Positions 44,239-56,580 of a stretch of 64,000 bases of DNA are shown one piece after another; the first letter of the stretch is position 1, and the number at the start of each line of letters is the position of its first letter. Source of the stretch: Karstenula rhodostoma CBS 690.94 (lineage: Eukaryota > Ascomycota > Dothideomycetes > Pleosporales > Didymosphaeriaceae); contig MU001498.1 of assembly GCA_010093485.1 (NCBI GenBank), forward strand, positions 983,697-1,047,696, read 5' to 3'. The translations under genes were made by a program, and so were the position numbers. Under the pieces are notes generated by a model. The model searched no databases, was not told where the DNA came from, and saw only the letters and a program-made list of their open reading frames with translations.

Positions 44239-46717
44239 ATGTTTGCTTCACAGAAAAACAACGTCTTTACAGCCTCCACCCAGTCATCCGTGGATTCGCT
44301 CGTTACAAGCAGGTCAACCTCGACTTCAGTGTCTGATGTTGGGGCATCTCAGAGCTCAGAACACTCTTCCTATGGAGATCCACATTCACCAGAGCAGCGC
44401 ATAGGACCTTTGTCTGGGAGAAGACACTCCGTATTCACTTTGCGCTCTCGCAGCAACACGGCGACTTCAACAGCATCTTTTGCATCTCCATCCTCACCGA
44501 ACATGGACGCCTCGTCAAGTAGGTCGCTCTTCAGGAGCAAGAAGGGGAAAAGATTGAGTGGGTCGTCCTCGCATGCGCACGAACACGATGAGCCGCAGGT
44601 AGCGACCAGAAGGTCATCGATGCTGCGTAAGAGCAAGAAGCAGATTGACCAAGCGGAGAGCTCTGGTACGTTCATCTCACCCCTTTGTCCCCTTTCTGCA
44701 TCTAATCAAGGCAGCGCAAACCCTCAAGAGCCTGATTTCAAGCCCCTTCGGCTTCCAGCACCTTACGCACACCAATCGACAACATTTCGCTGCACTTGAA
44801 GAAGCTACGGAAAATGAGCTTGCCGTTGGTTTCAGTGCGGTTCGAGCCTCACAGGCGCCCCGTCGTAACCTCAATGGCATCAAGGCGCAGGACTTACACT
44901 CTTCAGACGGCTCAGAGGAGGATTTAGCCGGCACTGAGCGACGATCCACTTCTGCTATGGAGCTCAGACCGCCCCCCGATTTCATCGACCACGTTATCGA
45001 ATCACAAGAGCCCGCCGCGTCTCCGGAAAGCTCGATGCGACCATCGCTTCGCCAAACCCGTTCCGTTGAGAGCTTCTCACGACCAGGCGTCAATGCTCGT
45101 ACGCATCGCCATACTCAATCTGCGAACCCACCGCCGCGAGGTTCATCTCGCCTTCCGGCCGCTAATCACGATGCTCAAGATACTGTTACGATGCGTACGA
45201 ACAGACAGTCAGGCGTATGGGATAATGTAGCTCCTTTGAGTCCTACACGCATCGGTGGGCTACTCCCTAGTATGGCTGAAGAGCCAGACTACGTTGGTCA
45301 CGCCCTGACCACGCCCGACGATTCGGCCATACACCCTTTCACCCCCCCGTTTAGTCCCGCCCTGGAAGATGTTGCAGAAGAACCAGAGCGCTTCGTCAGC
45401 CCTAGGGCTGCACCACTGCCACCGAACAAGTCCCCGAAGTCCCCTCGCTCGCCCTCCCATGCGTCCTTCTCCTTTAGTCAGCGATCTCCTGTCGCTAAAT
45501 CGCACGCTCGGAGAGATTCACACGTGTTACCAAAACAGCTAAATATACAGAACGCCATAGGGCCCGTGGCACCGACGCCAGAGGCCCTTGCATCCCCTGG
45601 TCTCTCTCGCAAATACCCAATCAAAAAACCGCCCAATGCTCGAAGAAAGTCAAATAAGTGGAGGGTAATTGAAGAGTCCTGGGAAGATGACATTGATTAC
45701 ATATACGACAACGCTCTCGAGGCCGAGTGCGAACTGGATTGGGATGGAAACAATCAAGACCGTGATCGTGCGCTTGGGCAACAAGCCCACCGACAGGCGA
45801 CTGCCACCCCATCGAAGCCTAGCGCAGGACCGTCACCAGTGTTTGAAGATGAGCCACCCCTGACTCCAGGTCTGTTCGCCGGTAACTTCCGTGCATCGTT
45901 GCTGGTCCCAACCATGCACAACGTACCTGAGTTAGAACCAAGATCCGCCGTTTCCAGTTCTACGACGAGCGTGCAGACACCTTCTGATTACTTCAATCCC
46001 CAGGGGCCGTTTGGCGAAGCCGGCCGCTTCAGTTTCGCGCCGTCGATTCTTGGATCAGCGGAGTGCAAAGAACAGATTCCTCGCGAAGATATGTACGACA
46101 ACCTTGTAGCAGACTACGAAGGGTGCGACAAGCACTTTCCACTCCTTGAACCAACCCGCAGCGTTGCCAGCTCGACGCTTAGTAGCCACGCTCGAACCAG
46201 CAAGTGCAGCTCCTACGACAGCAGCCTTATGTCTAGTGGCCACGGCTCAGGCTCGTGGACATCAGGCATTCGTCGTTCTGTGGGCTCTGCAGGTAGCCTT
46301 CCGGAGCTTGTTCACTCTGCTCGAACCACTCGCCAGGATCTCTCTACGGTGGCTGATAAGCTCAGTGAGGACATGGGTCTATTCGCCCTTGAGCACGAGA
46401 ACGATGGGGAAGATCACGAGAAGACTCCGCCGGGTCATGCACAAGAACGGACGTTCTTCGCCTCGGGCGATGAAGACAAACCCGCAAATTCTGCACAGAC
46501 CACGCTCAACCTAGAGATGAGGACTTCTCTTGAGTTGGCTCGTCAGGGCTCCACTGACTCTTCATCTCGATTTCAAACACAGCACAAGTACACTTCTTCC
46601 GATGGAGCCGCCAAATTACTTGCTTCAAACAGCACAACTCGTTCCAGAGCCGGCAGCATGCCACAGAAAAGTCGAGGCCAATACCTCAGCCTCTTTCCCA
46701 CCCCACCCAACCACTAG
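44239..46717 (+). CDS. CRIB-domain scaffold protein
   Basis: Exons 44239-44665 and 44715-46717, joined by a 49-nt intron (GTACGT donor, CTAAT branch, GCAG acceptor), give 809 residues. A CRIB motif lies at about residues 149-165, right after the splice: LISSPFGFQHLTHTNRQHF, fitting ISxPxxFxHxxH. It is followed by the family segment ELAVGFSAVRASQAPRRNL. CRIB motifs bind GTP-loaded Cdc42 or Rac. The rest is Ser/Pro/Thr-rich and probably disordered, with one acidic conserved block (KWRVIEESWEDDIDYIYDNA) near residue 455. There is no kinase domain, so this is a scaffold or effector and not a PAK. It lies 11.6 kb from the Cla4-type kinase gene. Confidence 0.85.
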
Positions 46718-48449
46718 GCTGTGCCTGCAGCGACTCCTTGGGTGGGCCTCCTAAATCACTGCTGGACCGCTCAACGCACAGGCAACAAACTACGCGATAA
46801 ACGCGCAGCCCATCACTGATTTAGTTTTGCTAAGTTGCTTCATTTCACATGACGTCACGGCTTTGCATTGCTTCTTGTATATCCTCATGATTACGATTGG
46901 TTTGGCTGTTATTTCTTTTGTCAGCATTGAAAAGGCCGGGAGTTATCCTAATTGGAGTGGGAAGACAAAAGCTACCGTACAGGCTCGGAGTTTCATCATT
47001 TCGTCGTCTCTTTCCTGTCCCAGTCACTGTCGTTTCCCTGTCTTCTTTCGCTCGTTTGTCCTCGGAGTTCATCTATCGTGCGGCGTTTTGTTACTGCAGC
47101 TTCTGCGCTGCTTCCAGCCGAGTGTTGCACTCGCTCTGTACTATTGGCGCCCGTGCTGTCGGGCCTTGTCGACTACAGTCTCCTATGTCTGGGTAAGGGG
47201 GCGGATGCAGGTACGAGGCGGCTAGCTGTTTTGGAGTGGTCGCCCTGGGTCTGGTCAATTGTTTGTAGATGGTCGTTTTATGCGAGCTTTTGAAATCTCA
47301 CATTGCTCTTCTCACCGATCGTCCCGCGTTGCGCGCGTGCTGCATGTTCGAGTCTGGACCGCGGATGAAATCTGATGGCTTGCGCCGCCCGCACGCTGTA
47401 CGACATCGCCTATAACGAACCGCACAGTGGCACAGTCAGAAACGCGGTTGCTTGCGAGACCGCGACTCAACTACACGGCTCCCCACTCGCTTTTTATCTC
47501 AGATACCCATCTCAAATTGTACAACTAGTTGCAGCAGTCGCAACCAGATCCGTCACTTGCACGACCGTCACTTACAACCTCCCCCACGCTTCTTCCCCAA
47601 ACCACACTTCTCTGCAACTCGCGTGCGCCCAGAGCCCAGCGGCTGAACCGCTTGCGTGCTGCACCACGCCTCCTCCCAGCATCCATCGCCATGCGTTGCG
47701 TTGCAGCCAACAGTGCTCGAGAGACACGGGCCGGATAAACCCCTCGGCAAGGCCGACGCCGGCAATCTGCCTTTGCTCCAATCGAGCTCGGGTGCGCTGA
47801 TATTAGCCTTTGCCTGCCTGTCCATCGTCGTCCCGTTCGCGGCGCGCGGCGCTGGCTGCGTGCATGCAAAGCCAACGCTCGTCCCGCCGCGGCTGGCTAC
47901 CGGTCGCGGTTGTGGCAGGTCAGAGTGTAGGAGAGGGGGTTTCAGGGATCACACAGCCATCGCGCGCCTGTCCGTTTCGGCGTAGGTAGGTATCTTGCGA
48001 ACATACGAGTAGGTAAATAAGTGGTTTACCCAGACGAGGGCTGCTGTGCCCGAGGCGAGCGTCGCGCCATGTGGGTCTGGCTGTCGGCGTGTATGTACGC
48101 GATGGATCTGGTTATAGGAACCGATCTTTGTACGAGCAGGTAGGTACGTAACCTGTGTATTTGGTCTGAGGAAATAGCCGATGAGGGAGCTCGATGCACG
48201 ACAAAGTGGAGTGCAGCTTAACTTTTGGCAATTGGGGATACATAGCCGGGAGGAATGCGAGGTTTTCCATAACCCCGGCACGGCGATCTTAACCGCGCGG
48301 AAGGGTGATAATGGGTCGCTTCACTATACAATTTGCCGTCTGGTCGCTTGCGTTGGATGTGCATCTCGCTTCCGGGCGCTCTTGTTGCCTCGCGTACAGG
48401 CGTATTACCTGAATGGGAGCGGATGGGGATGGAAGGGGATGGATTGAGC

Positions 48450-48481
<32 letters not shown>

Positions 48482-48816
48482 TGGCCCGAGAGCAGCGTGG
48501 ATGGAGGTTGGCGCGCGTTTGCTCATCTACGCGCACGCGCCACTTCATATAGTCAACATTCTTTTTGTTGACGTGTATGCTTTCGAAGGATTCCAGTCAT
48601 ATTGAGCTGGTGTCTGTCTGCTGGGAGTGGAAAACGCTCGGTGACCTGGGCATCAAGGATCGGCTCAGCTTAACTCCATCTACGGAGATTTCTGATTGTT
48701 GACACGAACCACGAAGTGATGTCCCGTAAAGTGATAGACAAAAAACATGGACTGCCACTGCCGCCTAAAAGTATCACAAACTGAAGCGTTGTAAATGGGT
48801 AACTCAATCTACAGTC
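46718..48816. other. 2.1-kb intergenic region
   Basis: This stretch holds the 3' flanks of the CRIB gene and of the membrane-protein gene, which converge here. Open frames near 47375-47875 on both strands are compositional and overlap antisense. No gene is supported. It contains a GCGT microsatellite at 48451-48482. Confidence 0.4.
48451..48482. repeat. GCGT microsatellite, eight units
   Basis: Eight perfect tetranucleotide units (GCGT) form a 32-bp run in non-coding DNA. Confidence 0.95.
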
Positions 48817-50481
48817 TTATATCTTGTTCGCTTTCATAGCTACCAAGGACACCAGGATCGCACCTGCCGTTAGAATGTACGCACTGACACCAAAAGCGCC
48901 TTGGACGTCCATCTTCAGATACGACCACAGAATCCCGAATATCAGACTCCCAGCGAGAAACATGACGAAGACCAGCAAGGTGATGATGTCACCATCCCAC
49001 CCTTCATGGAAGTAGATGCCCCATCCTTCAGCTGGCTCTCCTGTGGGTTTCTGAAGTTCGCCAATGATGCGTATTGGCAACCGGTCCAAGACTGACCTTA
49101 CAGGATCGGGAATGCATGACGGGCTCGAGTAGAAATGCGCAAGAACCTCTGGAGGAATAGGGGGACCGTATTTCAGGGGCCCGGCAGGATAGCACTGGTA
49201 TTCTGCGTTGTCTGACGGCTGTACAAGAGATGCAGGTGGGATGCACGTGCAATCCTGGTTGCAACATTCTTTGTGATGACGGACCTCCACAGCGCCTCCT
49301 GCGAACAGATTGAGCCTGACCACGTGGATGCCTTTTACGGCTTTCAACGAAAACAGCGTACGGATTTGGCCGCGCTTGCTTTTGTAGAGTTCTCGGAGAA
49401 AGTCGAAGAGTTGACGGTCGGTTTTGATAGCGTCGATACATATCTGGTGAAGACCCTTCCCAAGCTTGGCACTGCGCAGGCACGTTAGGAGGTGTATCAG
49501 TTGAGGGGGTTGAATGGGCGTTCCTTGAGGTGAGTGTGTTGTAGTGGTGTTGGCGCTGTGCTGTGGAAGAGTACTTTGCTCTAGAGGCTCCCTCAGCATT
49601 GTATTCAGCCTCGCCAAAACCCTATTAAGCCAAACCCAAGGTCGTGGAAGAACGATCTTCTGTGAATTACTTTCCAGTGATGACTGCGAAGTCTCTTGAC
49701 CATCGATCAATCTCAACCCGAACATCTTACTACGTAGGGCATATTTAGCTACTCCAGGTATCGCATGATCATCTACGATGAATTGTATTATTCCGCGTGC
49801 CGCATAATCTTGGGCGAATTCGGATTTAAATGCCGAGTAATCGAGGATGAATCTTTCTCCGCATCCCTATGAACAGTCAGTCACATCAGACTTTTGAATG
49901 TTATCCAGAACGCTTACACACTGTCGCCTGATCCGTACTTGTCCATGTTTTAGCGGAGGTTCAAGGTACCCAGTGGTGATAAGCAAATTTTTGAGCTCAT
50001 CGGCCACGCGGGATGTTGCTCTCCGACCATACCGCATTATCCAGGGCGCAAACGGCACGAATGCAATAACTGTGCAACAAGCCGAAACCCCTCGTTTCCA
50101 TAAAGTACGACTGAACGAGTCTTCACCAGTGAAGCTCCGTGGTTCGGAATCGTTGTGTAGTCGAAGTCTTTCCCAATTCCGAAAAAGCGTCCATTCCGAT
50201 GGGGGCCACGATAAGAGCCGCACATGGATATACACGGATAAGGAATAGGTCAAAATGAATACATAACTCCAATACCGTTCGTTGAAGATGGGCGTAGTGA
50301 GATTGATGGCGATGAGGGAGGATATCGTAATGACGAGAGGAATTCCCAATCTCATCGCAAGCGTCTTTCGCCTCCTAGAGGCTGGACTATGCCTAGGTAC
50401 AAACTTATGGGGTACAGGTCTTTCCGTGCGACCTTGCTGAGTTCCTGTACGGACGGCGTCCGTTGTGTATTTGTTGGCCAT
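48817..50481 (-). CDS. Conserved fungal membrane protein, unknown function
   Basis: Exons 50481-49918 and 49866-48817, with a 51-nt intron (GTAAGC donor, CATAG acceptor), give 537 residues. The start is MANKYTTDAVRTGTQQGRTE. Three membrane segments lie in the first 170 residues (LGIPLVITISSLIAINL, YWSYVFILTYSLSVYIHV, VSACCTVIAFVPFAPWI). A short Cys motif sits at the splice (RRQCGCGERFILDYSAF), and a second Cys group lies in the middle (ECCNQDCTCIPP). Two C-terminal membrane segments follow WGIYFHEGWDGD. This architecture, with a cytosolic middle domain and a GWD-type preamble before the last helices, is widespread in Pezizomycotina as unannotated proteins. No function is known to me. Confidence 0.75.
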
Positions 50482-52154
50482 TGTTTTCCAATATTCCGAG
50501 GGGCACGCAAAAGTAATGTCCAGTACAAAGCAGATGGAATGGCTCAGCCTGACCTCTCCGAGCAAGTTATGTGTCTGTGTCGTGCGATCGAGTGAATGAC
50601 AACGACCAAAAGAAGGAAGAACCAAGCTCTTTCCCCAAAACTTCCTTTGTCCTTATAGTGTGAAAACGGGTGCCTGCGGAGGTTGTGAAAGCCTCGCGAG
50701 AACACCAAGTGACCGCCCGTCAGCCTGACGATCGATCGTACAGCCCACCAATCAAGCTCAGTCTTCAACCACTCAGCCACCATCGACTCGCTTATGATTA
50801 CAGATTCTGGATCCACGTGAGCAATGACTTTCAATTGAAGAACGCCGATGCGAAACCAACCTGCGCGCTTGAACCACGACCTATGGGAACGCCGTAACCC
50901 TACCAAAGCAATCTTGTATCTTGGAGGCAATGAGGGACTTGCCAGGTACGTCCCGATTCGATGGAGATATTCGTAGGCAAGACAATGTGTCTTTGCACAG
51001 ACTTGATAGTCCTACCGTCAGTGCTCCAATCCAGGATTATAGCAATGAGCACGTACTTTCGACTGCGGTCGCTTATAACAACCACCATAACATACGCACC
51101 GTGCAAAACTGCTCTCTCTAAGCTCTGGACCTCAGGGCTATAACCCTGAGGTCCAGAAGGACAGAGAAACGAGCTGTGCCGTAGAAGTGACCGAGCATTG
51201 AGCAGGGACTCAAGTCTGCTAATCTTACCGGTTCTATTGTCTGGTACGTTGCGGGGATAGCTTGTGCAAGTGTGCTTCCACCAAAAGCTACATCCGACGC
51301 AATGATGAGAGCGCTGGGCGGCTGGCTCGACTGAAAGCGCCAGCTGCCATGGGTATCCTGGCCTAAGGAACGAAGAGCAAGGATTGATGCAGCGTCAAGC
51401 ATTGCGACGTGTATTCTGGCTTCACTTTGAGAGTGTACGCTGTGAAAGCCTAAAAGGTCGCTTGTAGCAGCAAGATTGACGGACTATGTTGGAAAGACAC
51501 TGGTATAGAACGAACAGGAGTAGCGAGTGGTGGCCTAGATAGATGCATATGCTAACGGATCCCGAACTCCCTGATAATGGCCATGCTCTGACGTTGCAAA
51601 AAGGTCATGGTAGGCTAGCGGTCCCCCCCGCATGTCGACCACGGCGACCACACGCCGTCCCAGGAACGCGTCAATGAACGATCCAGCGCTGTGGATCAGG
51701 GTCTGTCATGCACATGCCCGACCGCACGTGGTCTCCACTATACAGGAATCGAGCTGCTGGCGCAAACATCGTCCTAACGTAGTAGGCAGGCAACATGCAA
51801 ACAAAGGAACTCACTGACGGTAGAAGGAAGCCATCGTATTAAAAAGGGGTATACCTAATCTCTCCCAATCACAAATCGCTTATGCTAACAAAGGAAATCC
51901 AACCCAATGAGGGACACAGGACCAAAGACCAACCAAAGCACCCGCCAGCCTCCAATCCAGAACTACGACCAACGCCAAACAATGCAAACGCCAATCGAGC
52001 TTTCGAACAAACAGACGGCGCTATCTGTCTATCCAACTACCACTCATCACACAAACGCGCCATCATGCAACGGCGCAAGATCCAAGCTCTCCAAAAATGT
52101 ACCCTGGGTGTAGGCCCTCGCGAGCATCTTCAACCTAGTCTCAGCCGAGATGTT
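50482..52154. other. 1.7-kb intergenic region
   Basis: This interval lies between the membrane-protein promoter and the alpha-actinin 3' end. A minus-strand 94-codon frame (51402-51118; MLDAASILALRSLGQDTHGS) has protein-like composition and a GTAAGA site inside, but no family match and no partner exons I could join. It contains a perfect 14-bp hairpin at 51124-51157. Confidence 0.35.
51124..51157. repeat. Perfect 14-bp inverted repeat (hairpin)
   Basis: TCTGGACCTCAGGG and its exact reverse complement flank a 6-nt loop (CTATAA). It is not followed by a T-run on either strand. It may be a chance palindrome or an excision or insertion trace. Confidence 0.85.
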
Positions 52155-54311
52155 CTAATCCCCGTTGACGAGACCATTGCCGTTGCTCGCGCCGCCCATG
52201 TACCGCTGCATGTACGTTATGTAGTCGTACTTGGGGATGTCGCGGTCTTCCTGCAGGTCCGGGCCTTTGTGTTCGGGCATACTTGCGATGAGGTCGTCGA
52301 TGATTTCGTCGGGGACGAGCGAGTGGCGGAGGTCAAGCTCGGTGACGTATGGCTGCGTTGCGTGAGTATTGCATGATTCATGAGTATAACAGCAAGTATA
52401 GTGATGCTTACCTTGCCATCAGCGACCTCTTTAAACGACTCGAATACCTGCTCTGCTGTGTTCTGGTCTTCCGTCTCATCAACCATGAATCGAATGAACT
52501 GCTCGAAGGTGACGTATTCGCGTCCTCCGCTCGTGTCACGGAACTTTTGGTGCATCTCGTCCTCGTCATACACGAGGCCTAGACTGGCCAATGCTGCCGA
52601 AAATTCCAGCTCTTGCAACGAATTCGATGCGTCGCGATCGAAATGTCTGAACACGGATTCGAACTCCTCCAGTTGTATCGGCGTCAGGTTTGTCATGTTA
52701 CGAGCGACCATCTGATTTTCCAAGAAAGCCAGCTTTTTCGAGACAGATGACTTCACCAAGCCGAGCTCGTATTCGAGCTCGTCGTAGGTGTACGTAGTGT
52801 AGTCGTTCTCTTCGATGTTAGCTTCCACGCATTGCTCGTCGAGCGAAGCTATGAGGTCCAAATACTGGTCCAAAGGCGCGAGGCTACCGCTGATCTTCTT
52901 AGTGTGGTCCATTTGATCTTCAACATCGCCTTCCAGGGCCGAAAGAGATATCGATAGCGTATTTAAGGCAAGTGCGAAATCGTTGGCTTTGTCGGCGAAG
53001 GTCTTCCGCAGTGCATTCTTGATGTCTCGTATCGTCTCGTTGATGACTTGCGAGCGCTCGCGCTCAGCTTTCATGAGGTTCGACCATGCCGTATCTAGAG
53101 CTTCCAAACTGAGTTCTGGCGGAGGCTCATATGGGTTCAACCGGTATGTTGATAGTTTCGTCTTAATGTTACCCAAGAGTCCAGCGACTTCAGACTTCTC
53201 GGCAACCCACGCGCGTTTGTTCTTGCGTTTGTATTCTGTAAACTTGCCGGATTGGGCTTTTGCATCGATGTAGGTACCGTCGAAGGTAGCCTCCTCCCAC
53301 TGCTTGCGCTGCTCAGCAATCTGTCTCAGCAGCGCACGCATTCGCTGCTCGAAGTTGTTCTGCATCTCCCAAGCGCCATTCATGTTTTGTACGAACTTCT
53401 CTACTCGGCGACCAGCATTCTCGACGCGCTCCATTTGCGAAAAGGCGTGGAACCAGTAGGCAATGTAGGTCATGAGGGATCGCTCGTCAGGTTTGGCTAC
53501 ATCGCAAACGTCTTCTACGTCGAGCAGGTCGGGGATGCCAATCTCTTTGGAGGCGATGTCGAAAGCGAGCTGCATGTTTCCGCGGTGATCGGTCTTGTCT
53601 AGGCTGTCGTAGTCGATCAGATCGGGCCGGTGGATATCCAGGAGCGCACAGCTGTCTGTTTGTCAGTCCTTGTGCGAAAAAGTCTCGGAATCAACCCACA
53701 ATGCCAGTCCATCGTTCCAGCTTGACGAGAAGTCGCGCACTTCGACCTCGTCGTAGCACGCCGTCTTCCTCTGACACCACAACAGCAGACCCTCCTTGGC
53801 ACTTAGACCTTCCTCGTTGATGTCGCTGATGGTGAAGCGCAGAATCAAAGTCCATATCAAGCCCAGGATAATCTTGCTGTTGCCGTCGACCACGTCTTCT
53901 GCACCAATGTTTGTCATCTGGATGCCCCTCCTTTTGATGTAGTCCAGCGACTTGTTGACATTCTCAAACTTCTGCACGCGGAGCTTCGGTCGGGAGGCAT
54001 AGCGGCCGAGCGATTCATTGCTTAGGATTTCGAGGAGGTGGACGAGGGCGATCTGCGGCAGTCAGTAAGCAAGGAGCAACTTGGCTGCTGAACGGGGGGC
54101 AAGCCCGCGGGAGGAACGCAGAGGGTGACTGACGCCGTCGGACAGGTCTGTGATCAGGTCGTTGATCTCCAGCTGGCGAACTTTGAGTTTGCTGTTGAGC
54201 CTGCAGGCATGCGCTTAGTACGGGGTATTCGGGGGGTTTGGCGGGGGATGCGCACCATTTTGTGAAGGTCTTCTGCTGGACCTTGACCCATTGCTGCTCA
54301 AGCGGGGCCAT
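52155..54311 (-). CDS. Alpha-actinin-like actin-crosslinking protein
   Basis: Five exons, 54311-54256, 54200-54134, 54052-53700, 53651-52412 and 52352-52155, give 637 residues. Two calponin-homology domains form the actin-binding region: VQQKTFTKWLNSKLKVRQLE, KFENVNKSLDYIKRRGI, GLIWTLILRF, then FSSSWNDGLAFCALLDIHRP, whose FCALLD core is restored only by splicing. A spectrin-like helical rod follows (about residues 240-470). It is shorter than the four repeats of animal alpha-actinin, as expected for fungi. EF-hand-like sequence (FRHFDRDASNSLQELEFSAA; YVTFEQFIRFM) is near residues 490-560. The protein acts at actin rings and septa. The gene is divergent from the Na+/H+ exchanger gene. Confidence 0.94.
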
Positions 54312-54752
54312 GGCGGGCGATGTGCATGAAGACTACAGAGTCAGTGTGCGTACAGGGAGAAGAAGGTGCATGCGGTAGGAATATGGGCGGAGAGGTTGTC
54401 GGGCGTCGTGTGCTGTTGCTGCTTGGTGGGTTGCGGATTGGCGGCCAAAACAAACGGGGCTGCCGCAAGTCGGCTGGGTCGAGGCGGCGGGGGTCCGCAA
54501 ACGCCGCTGGCACCTGTCGTTGGCTCGTTGGCTCGTTCGCTCGCTCGCCCATGACCGCGACATCAAACCCTGCCCGCCAATACTGTGTACTGTTGCGCCA
54601 TCCAGCTTCAATTGCACACGGGCTTTCGGGCAACCAAAAACAGTGCGGATCGCCCTTGCCTTGCTGCTGCTGCTCCTGGAGTGAGAACTGGCTGCCCAAC
54701 CACACAGGACACTCGCATAATCTTCGCTGTCCACCCTCTTCCTGGTGCCATC
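54312..54752. promoter_or_regulatory. Bidirectional promoter region, alpha-actinin / exchanger
   Basis: These 441 bp lie between the divergent starts. GC-rich open frames overlap each other on both strands and look compositional. No specific element was recognised. Confidence 0.4.
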
Positions 54753-56580
54753 ATGGATGCAGCCGACGCTGAAACTGTGCCATCGCTTCCTTACCATGAA
54801 CCGGCCATAGTCACCATCCTTGTCCAATCGTCGCTCCTGCTCCTGCTGAATCTTGTCAACGCTGTCCTCGACCGCCTCGTCTATTGTGGACTGTTAGGTC
54901 AAGTCTTCATGGGCATCGCCTGGGGGACTCCTGGCGCCAAATGGCTTTCGTCTGAGGCGGAAGAGGTTATTGTTCAATTGGGCTATCTTGGCCTGATACT
55001 ACTTGTATACGAAGGTATCTAGTGGCCCCAAACAACCTCCACGTCGATTTCACCATCCTCGCACCAAGATAGATACGCGGGGAATGCCAGCGATGGGGAT
55101 ACTGACTTCCGCAGGCGGGCTTTCGACTTCTTTCAAGTCTCTAAAGGCTAACATTGTTCTCTCCTCCGCTGTCGCTCTCACAGGCATTGCGGTTCCCATT
55201 GGCTTGTCCTACACCCTTCAACCCCTTCTAGGGGCGACCGTGCTCCAAGCGTTTGCAGCTGGGGCTGCATTATGCTCGACGAGTCTGGGCACCACCTTCA
55301 CAGTGCTTGCATCAAGCGGCCTATCGTCGAGCAGATTAGGGGTCGTTTTGACCAGCGCCGCTATGATGGACGATGTCGTAGGACTTGTAATGGTGCAAGT
55401 CATCTCAAACCTGGGCGGAGGCAATATCGGTGCCGTCGTGGTAGTCCGGCCCGTCTTGGTATCGGTTGCGTTCGCAGTCATCGTGCCTTTGTTGTGTTGC
55501 TTATGTATTAAGCCCTCCACTGTAGTGTTGAATTGCTTTCGCAGGAACCACCCAGACGCTTGGGTAGCCAAGCTGTTATGCTTCAGACAAACTGCCTTTG
55601 TTCTACATACAGCCCTTCTTCTGGGGCTTGTCGCGGGCGCCAGCTATGCTGGTACATCTAACTTGTTTGCTGCATACATTGCGGGAGCAGTGATCAGCTG
55701 GTGGGATAGCGAGGTACCTCACCCGGTGCACCGACATGAGGTGAAGACATCTTCGAAGGAGACGACGGAAGCTGCGCCAGCATCATCGCATGAAGCAGGA
55801 GCGACTTCGGCAGAAGCTGATGTTCAACGCAGTCCCGGACAGGACCGTGAAGAAGAGCGCAACCTCAGCACTACATCCCGGGAAGAGCCGGAAATCGAGG
55901 AGGAAACCTCTGGGACTGCTGTCTACGAGCGGTACTATAAACAAGCTGTGAGTCAGATCCTACAGCCATTGTTCTTTGCTTCGATTGGCTTTTCTATTCC
56001 GATAACACGGATGCTCCGGGGTTCCATTGTATGGCGTGGTATTGTATACACGATATTGATGGCCGCTGGAAAACTTGTTTGCGGTCTCTGGCTCGTCCGG
56101 CTCTCTCTTGCGCCTCTGAAGGACTCGTTGAGCAAACCATTAGCAAAATTGAGACTGCCGTCTATCCCTCACCTTTGGGGAAAGAAAAATGGCGGCATTA
56201 GCCGGCCACGCCCTGAAAGTGCACAGGAAGGACGTCATGACACCAGCACCCAGGCAAATGGCCATACATTGCCCGCGCCAAAGCCGTTCTCTCTGCACCC
56301 ACCCCTCATACTCGCTTGCGCGATGACGGCACGCGGGGAGATCGGGTTCCTCATCTCCTCAGTGGCTGAGTCGAACGGAGTGTTCTCATCAGGACAACAG
56401 GAGCGTGGGTCGAACTCGGATATGTTCCTTATCGTCACGTGGGCCATAGTCTTGTGCACGATCCTCGGACCGCTAGGTGTGGGTCTGTCGGTCCGTAGGG
56501 TGAAGAAGCTGGAGAAAAAGAAGAACAGAGAACAGGAAGGAACGGGGCGGGATGTCCTCGGCGCATGGGGTGTAGAGTAG
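54753..56580 (+). CDS. CPA2-family Na+/H+ (cation/proton) exchanger
   Basis: Exons 54753-55014 and 55115-56580, with a 100-nt intron, give 575 residues. The splice joins LLVYEG to GLSTSFKSLKANIVLSSAVA, the usual order in Kef/NapA-type antiporters. About 11-12 membrane segments are visible. Conserved stretches include GAALCSTSLGTTFTVL, MMDDVVGLVMVQVI (the paired Asp motif expected at the ion site) and a late helix after ACAMTARGEIGFLISSVAES. Between the two halves is a ~90-residue hydrophilic Glu/Ser-rich loop (residues ~300-385) and a second loop near 470. The family moves Na+ or K+ against H+; the membrane in which it acts is not evident. Confidence 0.88.

Noticed and set aside
47375..47875. 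Frames of about 110-140 codons on both strands near 47.5 kb
   Set aside because: They overlap antisense in C/T-rich DNA and have no family resemblance.
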